From contig CM077115.1 of the NCBI GenBank assembly GCA_039619475.1, positions 66,532,864 to 66,596,863 on the forward strand: 64,000 nucleotides of DNA. Reading direction: 5' to 3'. The translations under genes and the position numbers were made by a program. Below the pieces are notes generated by a model, which was not told the DNA's origin, ran no database searches, and saw only the letters and a list, made by a program, of their open reading frames with translations. Position 1 is the stretch's first letter, and the number at the start of each line of letters is the position of its first letter. Shown piece by piece: positions 35,500 through 46,639 of the stretch. The stretch comes from Icerya purchasi (Eukaryota > Arthropoda > Insecta > Hemiptera > Monophlebidae).

Positions 35500-36025
35500 G
35501 TATGTTTTTATAATTTTACTATAAAGGAGCATAAAAAAAGACTATGGCATATTTTGCGAGTGTATATATATCAGAAAAAAACATGGGATGAGAGCCCATT
35601 CTTTTTTAAAAATAGAGTATAGAACTTTGTTCTTATAAACTGTGGTGATAGTAAAAATTGTATCTACTGATGTAAATAAATGAGTTGAGAAAATTGTTGT
35701 GGAGAATATAGCAAAAGCGAATAATAAAGCTATCGATTGATTCTTTCCACTGAGCTAATCAAGAAAATTTAATGTTAGTGATGTAGTTCATATTAGTAAA
35801 GTTAAAACAATATTAAAGAAATGATATACTACTAACTGGCTCAGTGAATTATTTTACTACAAATATGGTAAATTCTACTTTTCCTACAATGTATACATTA
35901 AAAGATAGAAGTGGTAAACTATCAGCCGGTACTTTTTGTGCAGAATAATTACAAAAAACATCTTACCTTGACATATACTTTAGAATATGTTACTCAACAT
36001 AATTGCTGAAGCAGCTACTGTCAAA
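35500..36025 (+). pseudogene. Polinton c-integrase C-terminal fragment, broken
   Basis: Integrases of this class insert the element. From about 35770 the C-terminal region characteristic of Polinton integrases is readable: FNVSDVVHISKVKTILKK, then YTTNWLSELF. After a shift, TLKDRSGKLSAGTF and AEELQKTSYLDIYF follow, corresponding to the SH3-like and linker part before the chromodomain. The upstream core with the DDE triad is not readable (35500-35770 has only scattered similarity), and no chromodomain follows. It lies directly behind the polymerase remnant on the same strand. Confidence 0.7.
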
Positions 36026-36107
36026 TTAGATTCGAGTGCAAATTATAATTTTAAAGGGAAACAATTATTAAATGTTAGCATGATATATCACACGCATATT
36101 TGAACAA

Positions 36108-36215
36108 ATGATGAATTATTTAAAGGCAATGTTTTCAGAATTGGAGGAAAAAATTAAAGTTTTACAAAAAGAAATGGAAGAGCTATATGAAAAAAAGATT
36201 TTGTGGGAAAGGTGA
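36108..36215 (+). CDS. Short coiled-coil open frame, hypothetical
   Basis: ATG at 36108 (second at 36111), stop at 36213-36215, 35 residues. The composition is heptad-like, with ELEEKIKVLQKEMEELYEKK in the centre. The preceding 36020-36100 also reads as coding-like sequence in another frame (LLNVSMIYHTHI). It is probably the tail of a further decayed element gene. No family recognised. Confidence 0.3.
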   Translation: MMNYLKAMFSELEEKIKVLQKEMEELYEKKILWER

Positions 36216-36467
36216 ATAGTTCAGCAATCAAGTTAATGAAGTAATGTATACTATTTACTATATGATGTTGAGATCGAAGAACCAAATGAAATGTAAAATT
36301 GTATAAATATTAATATTTGTATATAGTAACAGAAGTAAAATATTATTGTTTTGTTAATTATGTGTATTATTATTTTATGTAATAAATAACCACAAAGTAA
36401 ACATTGTTAATTTTTTTATGTGAATTACAATAAAAAATACTTTATATAATGAAAAAATAATTTTTTT

Positions 36468-37462
36468 TATTTTACATACAGTTTATATTTTTCCAATTAT
36501 TGTTGTCACATTCAATACTAGTAGGGTGCTCACAATTGGTATTCATCACATTTAGGCGCGACCAGCAAACATAGTTTACTCCCTGCAGCTGCATTTGTAG
36601 TAATTTACTTAAACGTTTGATCCAGGAAAACTGGTAGTCACTCCAAATTCAAAACAGTATACTGATATGTGTACAATAATTTAGCGTGCCACCATTTTTG
36701 TGAAACATGCGTACCGCTTCAATAGTATATCTGGTGGTATTTGCATTGTCCAGTTTGATTAATTTATATAAATTAACTGTCACTCGTTTTTGTTTTTCAC
36801 CTAGTATGGCTAATGGCGCGTGCAAATTGGAAAAGTTATTTAAATATGTTCCAGCACATTGAACTGCTAGATGCTGTAAGGTTTGCAGGCAAACTTTGCA
36901 AGCACTGTGAACATGAAATTTTTTCTGTTGCGTGGATCCTACAGATCTTTTCCATAAATTATGGTTTGGCGAGATTTAATTACTCTCAGTAAATCCATTA
37001 CCAGCGGTGGTGCTAGTATTGGAGGAAGGGGTATCGATGCAACTGATTCTTTAGACGGATGTGAACATTGCGGAAGCAGAATCTGCTTAAGCGGAGGTGA
37101 AGCCATAGAGGTTGATGTTTGCCAATGGAGTTGTCAGGAGATAAGGTGGTGGTGGATGGCGGCGATTGAAATATATTAAATGCATGTTGCGAATCGACTA
37201 GAGGTGGAGATGACGGTGCTAAATCATTAATCTGAGCTTGAGGTGATGTAGGTGCTAACAGTGACATTAAATCCAGTGTATTATATATTATAGCGTCTTC
37301 ATCTGTATCTTTAAAAAAGTTTTCAATAAAATCTGCTGAAACTGCTGCTGTTGTTACATGAGAATTAATTGTTGAGCCAATATTAATGTTATTATTATCA
37401 ACATCCACTGTTGTTGTGGAAATTGAATTTTGTGCGTTATTAACTTCAGCAAATTGACTCAT
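36468..37462 (-). pseudogene. Unidentified antisense gene in the Polinton-like element, lightly broken
   Basis: The minus-strand ATG at 37462 opens 149 codons (to 37013). The first part is rich in Thr, Ser, Asn and Pro and looks disordered (for example INSHVTTAAVSADF, LAPTSPQAQINDLAP, SPPSTTTLSPD). After a short disturbed stretch an open frame of about 115 codons (about 36985-36637) holds an ordered-looking domain with a Cys pair: HSACKVCLQTLQHLAVQCAG, NLHAPLAILGEKQKR, VNLYKLIKLDN and MFHKNGGTLNYCTHI. A one-base shift near 36640 and a Cys/Trp-containing tail (QGVNYVCWSRLNV ... NCM) lead to a stop at about 36468. One protein of roughly 300 residues seems originally encoded. I cannot name it. 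A TATA-like 'ttttataatttt' lies just upstream of the ATG. Confidence 0.5.
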
Positions 37463-37660
37463 ACTTTTAAAATTATAAAACTGACTTTCTGATGAAAAAA
37501 TTTAAAATAACTTCTTAACTTCAGTAGATGTGAATTTAACACATGCACTATGAGCTCTGAACAACTAATATAGTTTACAAATAATTAAACGGCTTCAATG
37601 ATCATATATACATCTCTAAAAATGAAACGTGTTGTGTGACATAAGCAAACGCTAGTAGTC

Positions 37661-37800
37661 AACCTTGATGGTAAGAGTGCTGAGTGGTAGTGAAATAAGA
37701 CAAAGGAAATGATGCACCTGGTTGAGGAAACAGTTGCAAAGATGATGCAATTGTCTGCATGGGCTCATGCAAATTACATATTTTTCTATATATTTTCAAC
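37661..37800. repeat. Extra partial copy of the inverted-repeat unit
   Basis: 37661-37800 repeats, in tandem and diverged, 37916-38036 ('gtgaaataaga.aaa', 'gcaaagat.atgcaat.gtctgcatgg', 'aaattacatattttt'). The repeat region at this end is therefore itself internally duplicated. Confidence 0.65.
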
Positions 37801-37805
37801 AGTAA

Positions 37806-38256
37806 ACAGCATGTCTCTTGACAAATATTATTTGATAGTGGTTTTTGAGACATGGGAAAAACAATCTCCCGTCTACGATTGATGAAAAAAGTTTGTGATT
37901 ACTACAAATATACAAATGCCGAGTGCTAGTGAAATAAGATAAAAAAAATGCAGCTGCTTCCAATTGAAATGTCCATTGCAAAGATAATGCAATCGTCTGC
38001 ATGGCTGGTGAAAATTACATATTTTTCAATACGTTTCGTAAAGTAAAAATTTAAATTAAAAAAAAAAAAAAAAAAAAATGTGACAATGGAATATGGCTCG
38101 GAAAGTTCCTTTAAATTTTGAGTTCCAAGTGTTGAGTTTTGAACGTCTTTAACATCTTGCGAATATTTCGCCCCTCTCATCCTCAAAAAATTAATATTAA
38201 AAATTAAACCATGTTTATCATATGTGACGATATGTATAATAAGTCGGTATAAGAGG
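37806..38256 (-). repeat. Right long inverted repeat of the Polinton-like element
   Basis: Partner of 28878-29338. The outer edge is ...aagtcggtataagagg at 38256, after which similarity ceases abruptly. Confidence 0.75.
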
Positions 38257-39685
38257 TTTTTTATTTATTTGATATGTATTCCATTATTCTTTCCTAATTA
38301 TAAGTTTAAAATACTTCTTGTTGTCTTTTAATGTTTAATAAGAATTATTTGAAATTTATATAGATATTTTAAGAACAATAATAATTTAGTAAAAAACGGA
38401 TTTTCTAAAAAAGTTCTGGTTAGTTGTATCCTCGTTTAACGCATTGCATGCTTACAAAAATAACAGTAACGGAGTGTAAAGATTATAAAGACGCATGAAC
38501 CAACAGCATTTCGCCTAATTACTCGTATATTTGCTGATTTCTAGTGGTTATTACGTTATTAACAACTCTATGTACATAACTCAACTAGAATTGATTATAT
38601 TTCATATGCTGAGATTTTTAAGAGTTACAATAGTAGCGACACATGTTGAATTCCATCTGTGCTTGGTGAGATTTCCAATGATTATAACTTTTGTATTAGT
38701 CACAATTGTAGCGACACACATATTGGTTTTCTAGATATTGGCTAGAACCGGATAGACTTCTTTTAACTTTAATGTCATTACTATATGTATGTAGAAAATT
38801 AATGTCGTCACAAATTGGAAGAAATCAGCCCTTACATACGGATTGGCCTGTATACCACTGTAACCGGTGTCATCTTTGTCGTTATAATAACGAGATTATT
38901 TTCGTTTCCTGAAAAAAAACAAAAAAAAAAAACCCGGAAAATACGGGTAATAAACTGTCACCGCGCGAAAACTCGTAAATAACGAGTGTTAAAGATGGGC
39001 TGTACTTCTGTCTATCTTTATTATTAATTTCGTATTATTAGTTATTACTATTATTATTACAAATATTATTATTATTACGATTATTATTATTATTTGATTT
39101 GATTTGATTTGATTATGATTTGATTATGATTATTAAGCTTTGTTCAAACATTATTCATACCATTTTTGTCTTACTATCGTTTCCTTATTTTCATTACCAA
39201 TTCCGATAGTTTTAGCTTTATTATTCATTATCAATTTTAACGCTGTCGCTTGTTTAATTATTTAACTTCAAGTCAGAGTCTGTTTTTCTCCACCGCTGTC
39301 TTACATCTTATTCTCCCTTAATTCCTGTTCACTGAATTTCCGTTTCTTCTTTATTCGATTTGCATATACAATGTGATATTTCTCATATGTCGACCTCGTG
39401 CTGATATCCTTAGAGGCTTTTTCCGTCCGTCGATAGCTAATGTATTTCGTATTTTTATAGCGACAATTATCTTGTATTTCACTTTTTTTTACTCCGTTAA
39501 TGTTTGTCAATCACTATCCTTATCAATCTGTATCAAGCGGCTTGCCTTGTTATCATCGCTAAATCGGCGAGGTTGAATCCTTTCCTTAAGTTCAGTCGAG
39601 TCTGTATCTCCGTTCTATTCGGGGTTCCAGTATTCTCGGTTTAACTCGATCTTTGAAGTTTTCTGCTATGTTCGGAAATTCAAAA
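38257..39685. other. AT-rich DNA with (ATT)n/(GATTT)n at about 39040-39130
   Basis: Trinucleotide ATT repeats (about 39040-39093) pass into gatttgatttgatttgatt. No gene recognised. Confidence 0.6.
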
Positions 39686-40705
39686 TCGCATTTTTCAACC
39701 GAACAGTTTTTTTTTTTTTTTTTTTTTTACTTTTTTACTTTTTTATTGAGCTTGTCAGCTATGGACGATTACCCATCAAGAAGGAAGAACGTAGGACAAA
39801 AGGAAACTGAGGACACTAAGAAAGTTATTGGGGGAAGGTGGAGAGGGCCAGAACTACTATGGAGAGACAGCAAGGGAGTCAAAAAAGATCGGTACTAGAA
39901 CTCGTGTAATTAGCAGTCCGAAGGGAAATAAATTTGTAGACGAAAAAATATACAGGATACCTTAAAGGAAAGGAAAGCTCTCATGTCTTGTTAGTCGTTA
40001 TACCTGATTATAATACATTACATCGATTTAAACTAAATGCGCGATGTAACCAGCATAAAAAGAAAAGTATTTTTATCCATGTCTGCGATTGTTAGGCAGC
40101 GCCCACAAAAAGATCCTCATCAACAATACGGCCGCAACTGCAATGCAGTGCCCACAGTGCCCGACGAGGCAAGAGACAAGGCATCGCTATTCGCCTACGG
40201 TTGCGACTGCAAAGCAGTGCTCGCAATTCCCGTCCAGAAAAGCAAAATGATTGATTATCCATTATTCAAACGGCATCTGCGGACGACGAGCTTACGATAT
40301 ATTAAGGATAAAAAGGAAAGATGCTTCACATCGGAAGGGGCCAGCATGATCGCCAAATAGCGTAGCGTTCATACTAACTCCGGAAGATCCGCGGCCACCT
40401 TGACCTAGTACCACTATGGTCACCATCCGAGCAAAGAGGCCCACAATGCACCAAGTGAAGGCGGCGGGGGAACCAAAATATTAAGATAAGAAATGGATGA
40501 GGGATTTGGGCTTAAATGTTTATACGGCCGCGGATTAAAGACAAGAATTTAGCAATCGCAGGGACAACAGACAGTGAGGGAAAGACGAGGATAAAGGAAG
40601 CACAGTACGGCGTGGGGATATTAAGGGATAGCAGATTTGAGTATATTACCAATTTTTCGGAAGATGAAGATGCACACTCAAGTCGCATTTTTCAACCGAA
40701 CAGTT
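39686..40705 (-). mobile_element. Young 5'-truncated LINE with a perfect 23-bp target duplication
   Basis: Flanking duplications at 39686-39708 and 40683-40705 are identical over 23 bases (TCGCATTTTTCAAC... ending CGAACAGTT). The insert is 39709-40682 (974 bp), minus strand, with its poly(A) tail seen as poly(T) at 39709-39729. The first codons at the truncated 5' end read LECASSSSEKLVIYSNLL and end RGRINI then stop (about 40514). This corresponds to the region after HILLEC in the LINE copies at 12.7 and 16.2 kb. The 3' signature gagcttgtcagctatggacg (about 39752) is shared too, but the 3' untranslated part here is about 800 bp against about 65-115 bp in the others. The perfect duplication indicates a recent insertion. 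The plus-strand frames at 40037-40360 and 40516-40809 are shadows. Confidence 0.85.
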
Positions 40706-40879
40706 GGCGGGCTATTTCTAGACTGGTCCCGTCGAACGCGTCGTTATTATTATTTTATTTCGATTTAATAATAAATAAAGGACTACCTACGGACCGCCGT
40801 TTTTCCTGAATCGATGACAAAATCAAAGGGGCTATTCTTAATTCTTAAAGTTGACTTTTCGTTCTTTTATTTGTTTTCG

Positions 40880-42110
40880 TTCGGGCGGGGAGTAGAGGGA
40901 CGCTGAAAATGGCCAGATTTCTTTCAGCAACGGCTTATCCCGAAAACGGTATAATTCACATTCATATGCGCGCGATCTCTATCGAGAGAGCTGCGAATAA
41001 TTTTCACAACTGCCGGTTAATTAGTGAACAATTTTCCCGCTATGCATCGGAGTTGGTGCTGCCTCGAATTCTAAGTACAGTTCGCGAGCACCTTTTGAGA
41101 ACTTTCAATAATCGCACATTGTTTATCGGCGGATCGGAGCTTTTTCTCATTGGCGGCCGGCTGGTTCGCGTGCGTTTTCGCCGAGTGTGAGAAGCAGGTT
41201 GAAAGTTTCTCAAAGGAACGCAGTGCTCGGATCAGCTTCAGGCTGAATGCAATTACCGTGCTCTATTATTCGGCGGACGGTTTGCGGAGGGAGGGAACGT
41301 GATTCGTATGAAAAATTCGGGGAGGCCTACGAACAGTTTCGCCAGCATACCGAAGCCACTGTGTATGTATGTTGCCGAGCCGACTTAATTAGTAACGTCG
41401 AGTGGAGTCGAATGGTTGCCCGTAGGCGACTGCCGCCTGATGGAAGCGCGTGTTTATTCCTTAGTTCGACTAGCGCGGCTCTTGTTCCTATCATCCTGCT
41501 AATAATTTCTTTCACTGTCGGTGACACCCCATTGTGCACTTCTCTGCCGATGCGCGCATCCAAATTTAAATTCGCCCTCCGTCACATCGTTCGTTTCCGC
41601 TCCCTGTTTCCAGGGTGCGCAACAAACCGCTCCCAATCGCTCAATTAGAAAAACGTTCGCTCGCTCGCTCCGGTTATTCTCCGTTTGTCTTATCTCGCCA
41701 CTGATAATGAACCGGTCGTAACTGTCTTTTGTTCGCTTCTTATACGCGCCGCTATTGTAAGTCGTTCCCGATGGTCGCTTTGAGATTCCCTGCGAAAATC
41801 CTCGTTGCAAATTGGTCCGCTTTTCCGTCTACTGAATCGCATGTTTTCGTGTGCAGGCTCTGTGCTCAGAGATGACGAGTGCGAACATCATTTCGCAGTT
41901 TTCGTAAAAAGTCGAATGTGTAGCATAGAATATGCGCACATCATTCGTTTGCAGAGGACATACGAAAATGGCAGAGTAAACCGCAAGTCACAAGTCAACC
42001 GCAACTACCCCGATGGTCATGTTACCGACAGAGATTTAAGAGGAGTAGAGGAAAACAATATATCCCGGCTGCGAAGATGAAACATTTCATCCGAGGGGAT
42101 TTAGCGAAAA
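40880..42110. other. CpG-rich, apparently single-copy block
   Basis: Base composition changes to CpG-rich (for example ggcggatcggagc, ggcggccggctggttcgcgtgcg near 41150). Overlapping open frames on both strands (41247-41648 +, 41499-41810 -) follow from low stop density and show no recognisable domain. A candidate regulatory region, untranslated exon or conserved non-coding sequence of a host gene. Confidence 0.5.
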
Positions 42111-42124
42111 TAGCAGCGAAATGT

Positions 42125-42164
42125 AATAGACGCCTCGAAACAACTACGAGGCGTTTATTATAGC
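42125..42164. repeat. Small hairpin
   Basis: aatagacgcctcg and cgaggcgtttatt form a stem around the loop aaacaacta, with an 8-bp perfect core, ACGCCTCG/CGAGGCGT. It lies at the edge of the CpG-rich block. Function unknown. Confidence 0.5.
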
Positions 42165-42360
42165 TGTACCGGGAAAAATTTCTTACAACAACAATATATA
42201 CGCACGAAAAAAAGCAAAATGTACAAATCAATGGGAATTTCAGAAGATTTTTTTTTTTTCTTTTTTCATAATACAAACGGTTGACGTAACATTTTTGTTA
42301 CATTTTTACACTATTACCCAACGTTTCTAATGTGCTAAGTGACTTAAACCCAAAGTCAGC

Positions 42361-42425
42361 TACCGCGGTATAGTTGGTTAGGCAGCGGTATTTTGTTTGA
42401 GCAGAATATCCCGCTGTCGTACATT
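42361..42425 (+). other. tRNA-like A-box sequence, possible SINE head
   Basis: gcggtatagttggttaggcagcgg resembles a tRNA D-arm/A box (AGTTGGTTAG). A clean B box is not visible. Poly(A)-rich sequence follows at 42489-42540. It could be a decayed tRNA-derived SINE. Confidence 0.3.
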
Positions 42426-43525
42426 GAAACTTTCTAAAAAAATTTCACTTGCACCGGGTTAATGTCCGTAGTTGACGCGCTCAAAATGCAAAAAAAAAGA
42501 CTTAAGCTTGAGCAAAAAAAAAAAAAAAACAGAATAAAAAAAAGTTCAGAAAACGCAATACTTTAGACCATGGGAATAATATTCGCCGGATCTCCGATAG
42601 TCTTCTATAATTGTTATAAAAGAGTCTTATGCCATTTTTAAACATTACATCTAATCGATACAAGACCTGTTTTATCCGCTGGCATAAAAGTAGCATGGTC
42701 ATTAATTCGGTTGTGCGAAAAAAGTGCATAGTGAATAAAGCGCACACATAGAAATGCGTGAAATAAGCGCACAATTGGTCGAAAATCAGAGTAACATACC
42801 TGAAGAAGTTGGAAAGAACGGCTTGTTTGAAGATAGTTTGTTATCTACAAAAATTTAGCTAGAAATTGTACAAATACAATATGTAAATAGTGTTACGTTC
42901 TACTCATTTTCCTTAACGGTAAAATGAACGGAACCATAACTTTTGTTTTTATATTGTCTTAATTGCCTTTCTCTGTCGCAGTGTCAACCAGCCATCAACG
43001 GAAATAAATTACTATATTAATTACATATATTGTAGACAATTATATACACACTGCGAGTAAAATTATTTTAACAACTGTTTTTTGGTTTATTTGCGACAAG
43101 ACTAGATAATGCGACGCGAAGGCCCTTTAAAAAAAAAACGTTGCACACACACACTCATACTCACATCGGTCGCACCGCACAATTAACACGAACAAAGTGA
43201 TTTTTAATATAATCAATATGAAATGATTAAATAGGTAAAAAAAAAAAAATCGAAAAACGTGCACTTCGAATCGTTCTTTGTTCCTGCTCCTGTTGAGTGA
43301 TTATTATCACTGAACTAGCCGGCTACCGCTTCGTTTCGCGTCGTTATTAAAGAATTCTCCTTCTGCTGTAGGTGATTTATATCCCATCCGTGCTCTTAAT
43401 TTAAGTAATTACTAGAAAAATATACGTTAATTCACAATACAAATTTAATAAAAATATAATTCACTGATTTTTACTTTCCGTTGATGTGGTGTCAACGTCA
43501 ACTCAAGCGATCCCGCCAAAATGTG

Positions 43526-43706
43526 TATAACCTGACTATTTTTTTTTTGATTTATTTATTTATTTTTTTTTTGGGAACGCCAACCAAGGGCAATGTGACT
43601 CATCATCAAAGAATTACGAAAATAGGATTAAATTTTGATATATAAAGGAATAGAGGAGATGAACTCCGCTAAGATTGGAACAACATCTGGTGATATAACC
43701 TGACTA
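43526..43706 (-). mobile_element. Tiny 5'-truncated LINE with 13-bp target duplication
   Basis: TATAACCTGACTA occurs at 43526-43538 and 43694-43706 and brackets a 155-bp insert with its poly(A) tail at the left (poly(T)). Read on the minus strand the insert begins within ILAEFISSIPLYIKI then stop. The carboxyl end is like that of the LINEs at 16.1 and 39.7 kb, followed by a 3' signature (ggaacgccaaccaagggc) loosely related to theirs. Extreme 5' truncation. Confidence 0.8.
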
Positions 43707-43929
43707 GAACTACGCAACACAAGACAAAAGCCTTTTCGGTCATCTGATGATAATTCTTTTCACCGTTGCTGGCTTGAATTACTCGCCGACGACTTATCAT
43801 TCACATTTATCTCAGCGACGGTACACCGAACATCAAATCAGTGATCGACACGATTCCCCGTGCTATACCGTTAAATAAGGAATCATGACAATAGACAGAT
43901 ATAGAAATATGAAGAAACTGAAGGTATAA

Positions 43930-44159
43930 TATTGTCGAAGCTATAATACTGATTTTAAACTGAACATAAACATTGACGAAGCTATAATGCTGATTTTAAA
44001 CTGAACATAAACATTGACGAAGCTATAATGCTGATTTTAAACTGAACATAAACATTGACGAAGCTATAATGCTGATTTTAAACTGAACATAAACATTGAT
44101 GAAGCTATAATGCTGATTTTAAACTGAACATAAACATTGACGAAGTTATAATGCTGATG
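43930..44159. repeat. 41-bp minisatellite, about 5.6 copies
   Basis: The unit starts cattgacgaagctataatgc and continues tgattttaaactgaacataaa (41 bp). The inner copies are nearly identical. The first and last are slightly diverged. Confidence 0.95.
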
Positions 44160-46639
44160 TCAAACATGCCTAAGTGATTAACTACTAGTAATCATTTAGC
44201 CAGTCCAAAGTCTGGATTAAGCGTGATGGAAATCGGATATTATTATCCAGTTTGAAAATTAAAAAAATTAATTTTTCCTACAAAATCCCGACGTTTAAAA
44301 TCTTGAATTATGCCCGGAATATTATTTCCTTCTGTGCGCTTACTTCGCGACACCCATTAATTCTGCTAGTCCTTTGCGTTGGGAAAATATCTTGCGCTGC
44401 TGATGCACCCAAAAAAAATATATATATATATATATGTATATATAAATTACACAAGTGCGTAGCTCTAGGTGTAAAGGTGAATTAAAAGAACTTTATTGAC
44501 GTATCGTTCTAAAATTAATCTGGTGTTTCGGACGAAATAGGTGGTTAGCAAATAGAAAAAACTACATCTTGCAAATTTAAAAGTTCCGTTACTTTCTTTT
44601 TTTTTTCAGTTTTGTTCTGTTTACACTTCGTAGTCGGCGACTTAACGGGAAATTCATTTTCCCAAAAGTAACATTTGCGCTAACATGCCGTTTCCAAGAG
44701 CTGCTGAATAGTTTGTAATACTATTTCCAGTAAATAAAATTTGCGAGAAAATTTTCTTAATACTCCATTAGTAAATTTAAATAACGGGAATTCCCGAAAA
44801 AAAAAATACAATTAACCGTTTGACTCCAAAGGAGATAGTTGTCTTTTTCTTATTCTTCTGGTTGATGATGAAATCATTTTCTTTGAGAGAAGGTAATTGA
44901 AGCGTGAGTTTCATTGCCACATTTATTCATTTTTTATGAAGAAAATTTGAGCATATATTTTATGAAACATACATATACATATATGTATATATATATGTAT
45001 ATATATATGTGTGTATAGTCGTGTGTATTATAAAGTGCATGCATATAGATAGATAAACTAGGTATTTGTGAAATATTTTTAAAATCCTAATAATAACATG
45101 TACAAACACGATGAACACTGCACAAAAATATAAAATAAATTTTTATTTCGCATTATAAATCGATTTCATGGAGTTGACGGAAGAAAAATAATAAAATTTT
45201 GTCTGCAAAAGAACTTAATGATATTAAATAGCTATTTTAAAAAAACGTCGAGGAAGTTTATCATGAATTTACAAACGTGAGATATACTCGTAGTTATGAC
45301 ATTTTCGAGACACTACAAAATTTTAGTTTTTTTTTTCTTTTGTTTTTATGGCTCGAACTGTCGTTTATTTACTCATCCATCATACTTCGGGGGCATTATA
45401 TAAATATATTATTAATGACTAGAACAAAGTAAATAATGAACAGCATACGTAAGGGAGATCCGCGCACGAGACTAATTTTTGGTAAAACGTTTGTTTTTCT
45501 GCTGTAATCTGTCGCAGCTGAACGGCAAGTGATTAATGCTATTAATAAAAGTTAACCTAATGAGATTACATTCAACGGAATTCGCGAAATTTATTTATTT
45601 ATTTATTTATTTTTTTTCCATCACAACTGACCGGTTTTAGTGGTCATTTAGCGATTAATTTATTGCGATAAAGAATGTTTTGTGGAGGGGTAGTACTCAG
45701 CAGTACTCCCTCTGAACTTTATAATGGCTGGACAAGGTCTAAAGGCTTATTTCGCCACAGTCTACGTATTTCACCGGAGTTATCCAGCAAATTGTTATTA
45801 TCCAGCGAAATTTATTGCCGCACGAAAATTCCTCGTACACGGTTTACAGACCACAATGACACATACTTGCAAATAAGACGATCGGAAATAGACGGTGAAA
45901 TATTAAAATCTCAAGGAACGGAGCAAGACCAGACTGAACAATATCATAACGTCTACCAGTACCCGGCCTACCATCTCTGTAAGAGCTAAATCCTTCAAGG
46001 AAGTAGAATGAATTCATATTTAAAAACTGCATTAAATATTCCTGATGTTTTCGATACCTGACTGTTTATAGAGAACAAGAGATATTGCGGTGTTATACTC
46101 ATTTAACACGATTTTTTAATTATTGCAATTTGAATTATTTGGCCTAAATTAATATTGTTTAGGAATAATTACAATATTCCTATTTTACTGTAAACTGTAA
46201 AATATACTATTTTTTATCAAGTAATTATTTTCTGCGTATTTTTACTAAATTCTTAACAGTAAATTTCGGTATATATATATGTATTTTTTGAGAATTATTT
46301 TACTTTACAATTTTTGCTGTAAGTATTTTTGAGTGAGAATACGGATGGACCGACTAAAACGATACTCTACTTTCTGTACACTCTGTGCGGGGTTATTGCT
46401 TTAGGAACATAATGTTGAAATTACGTCAGTGACGAGTTTGTAAATTACGCTTTAGAAGTTTCCAAATATCTTTTTATTCGAATCTAAATTTCTACATGGA
46501 AAATAATATTACATTTATCGCCCATTTAATTTTAAAATTTTAGCTGCTTACACTTTTATGTTAAAAGATAATTTTTTGGCTAATTTTTGTCATTGTTAGG
46601 CAAAATTTAGGAAAAGTTTAGACTTGTTTTTTTTTATTT
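44160..46639. other. AT-rich DNA with TA/TATG microsatellites
   Basis: (TA)n at about 44418-44445, (ATATGT)n-like at about 44970-45015, and (TTTA)n at 45590-45612. A 104-codon frame at 45675-45989 has no recognisable domain. Confidence 0.55.

Larger units (their letters stand above)
28878..38256. mobile_element. Degraded Polinton/Maverick-like (adintovirus-like) element, about 9.4 kb
   Basis: Polintons are large virus-related DNA transposons that encode a protein-primed family B DNA polymerase and a retroviral-type integrase between terminal inverted repeats. Both hallmark genes are seen here as broken fragments (33.2-35.1 and 35.5-36.0 kb) between inverted repeats of about 455 bp. An antisense gene (36.5-37.5 kb) of unknown function lies inside. 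At 9.4 kb it is well under the usual 15-20 kb. I see no major capsid, packaging ATPase or protease, so much has been deleted. A hAT MITE inserted later at 30.6 kb. The alternative is a chance pair of dispersed repeats flanking a Polinton fragment. Confidence 0.7.

Noticed and set aside
40037..40809. Plus-strand frames of 107 and 97 codons
   Set aside because: They lie antisense in the 3' region and C-terminus of the young LINE at 39709-40682, and the second runs past its end into the flank.
41247..41810. 133- and 103-codon overlapping open frames on opposite strands
   Set aside because: The CpG-rich composition lowers stop frequency, no domain is visible, and neither strand looks favoured.
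43930..44159. CRISPR-like array
   Set aside because: The units are contiguous 41-bp repeats without unique spacers, in a eukaryotic context: a minisatellite.
45675..45989. 104-codon frame
   Set aside because: No recognisable domain, no splice or polyadenylation context, and length is within chance.
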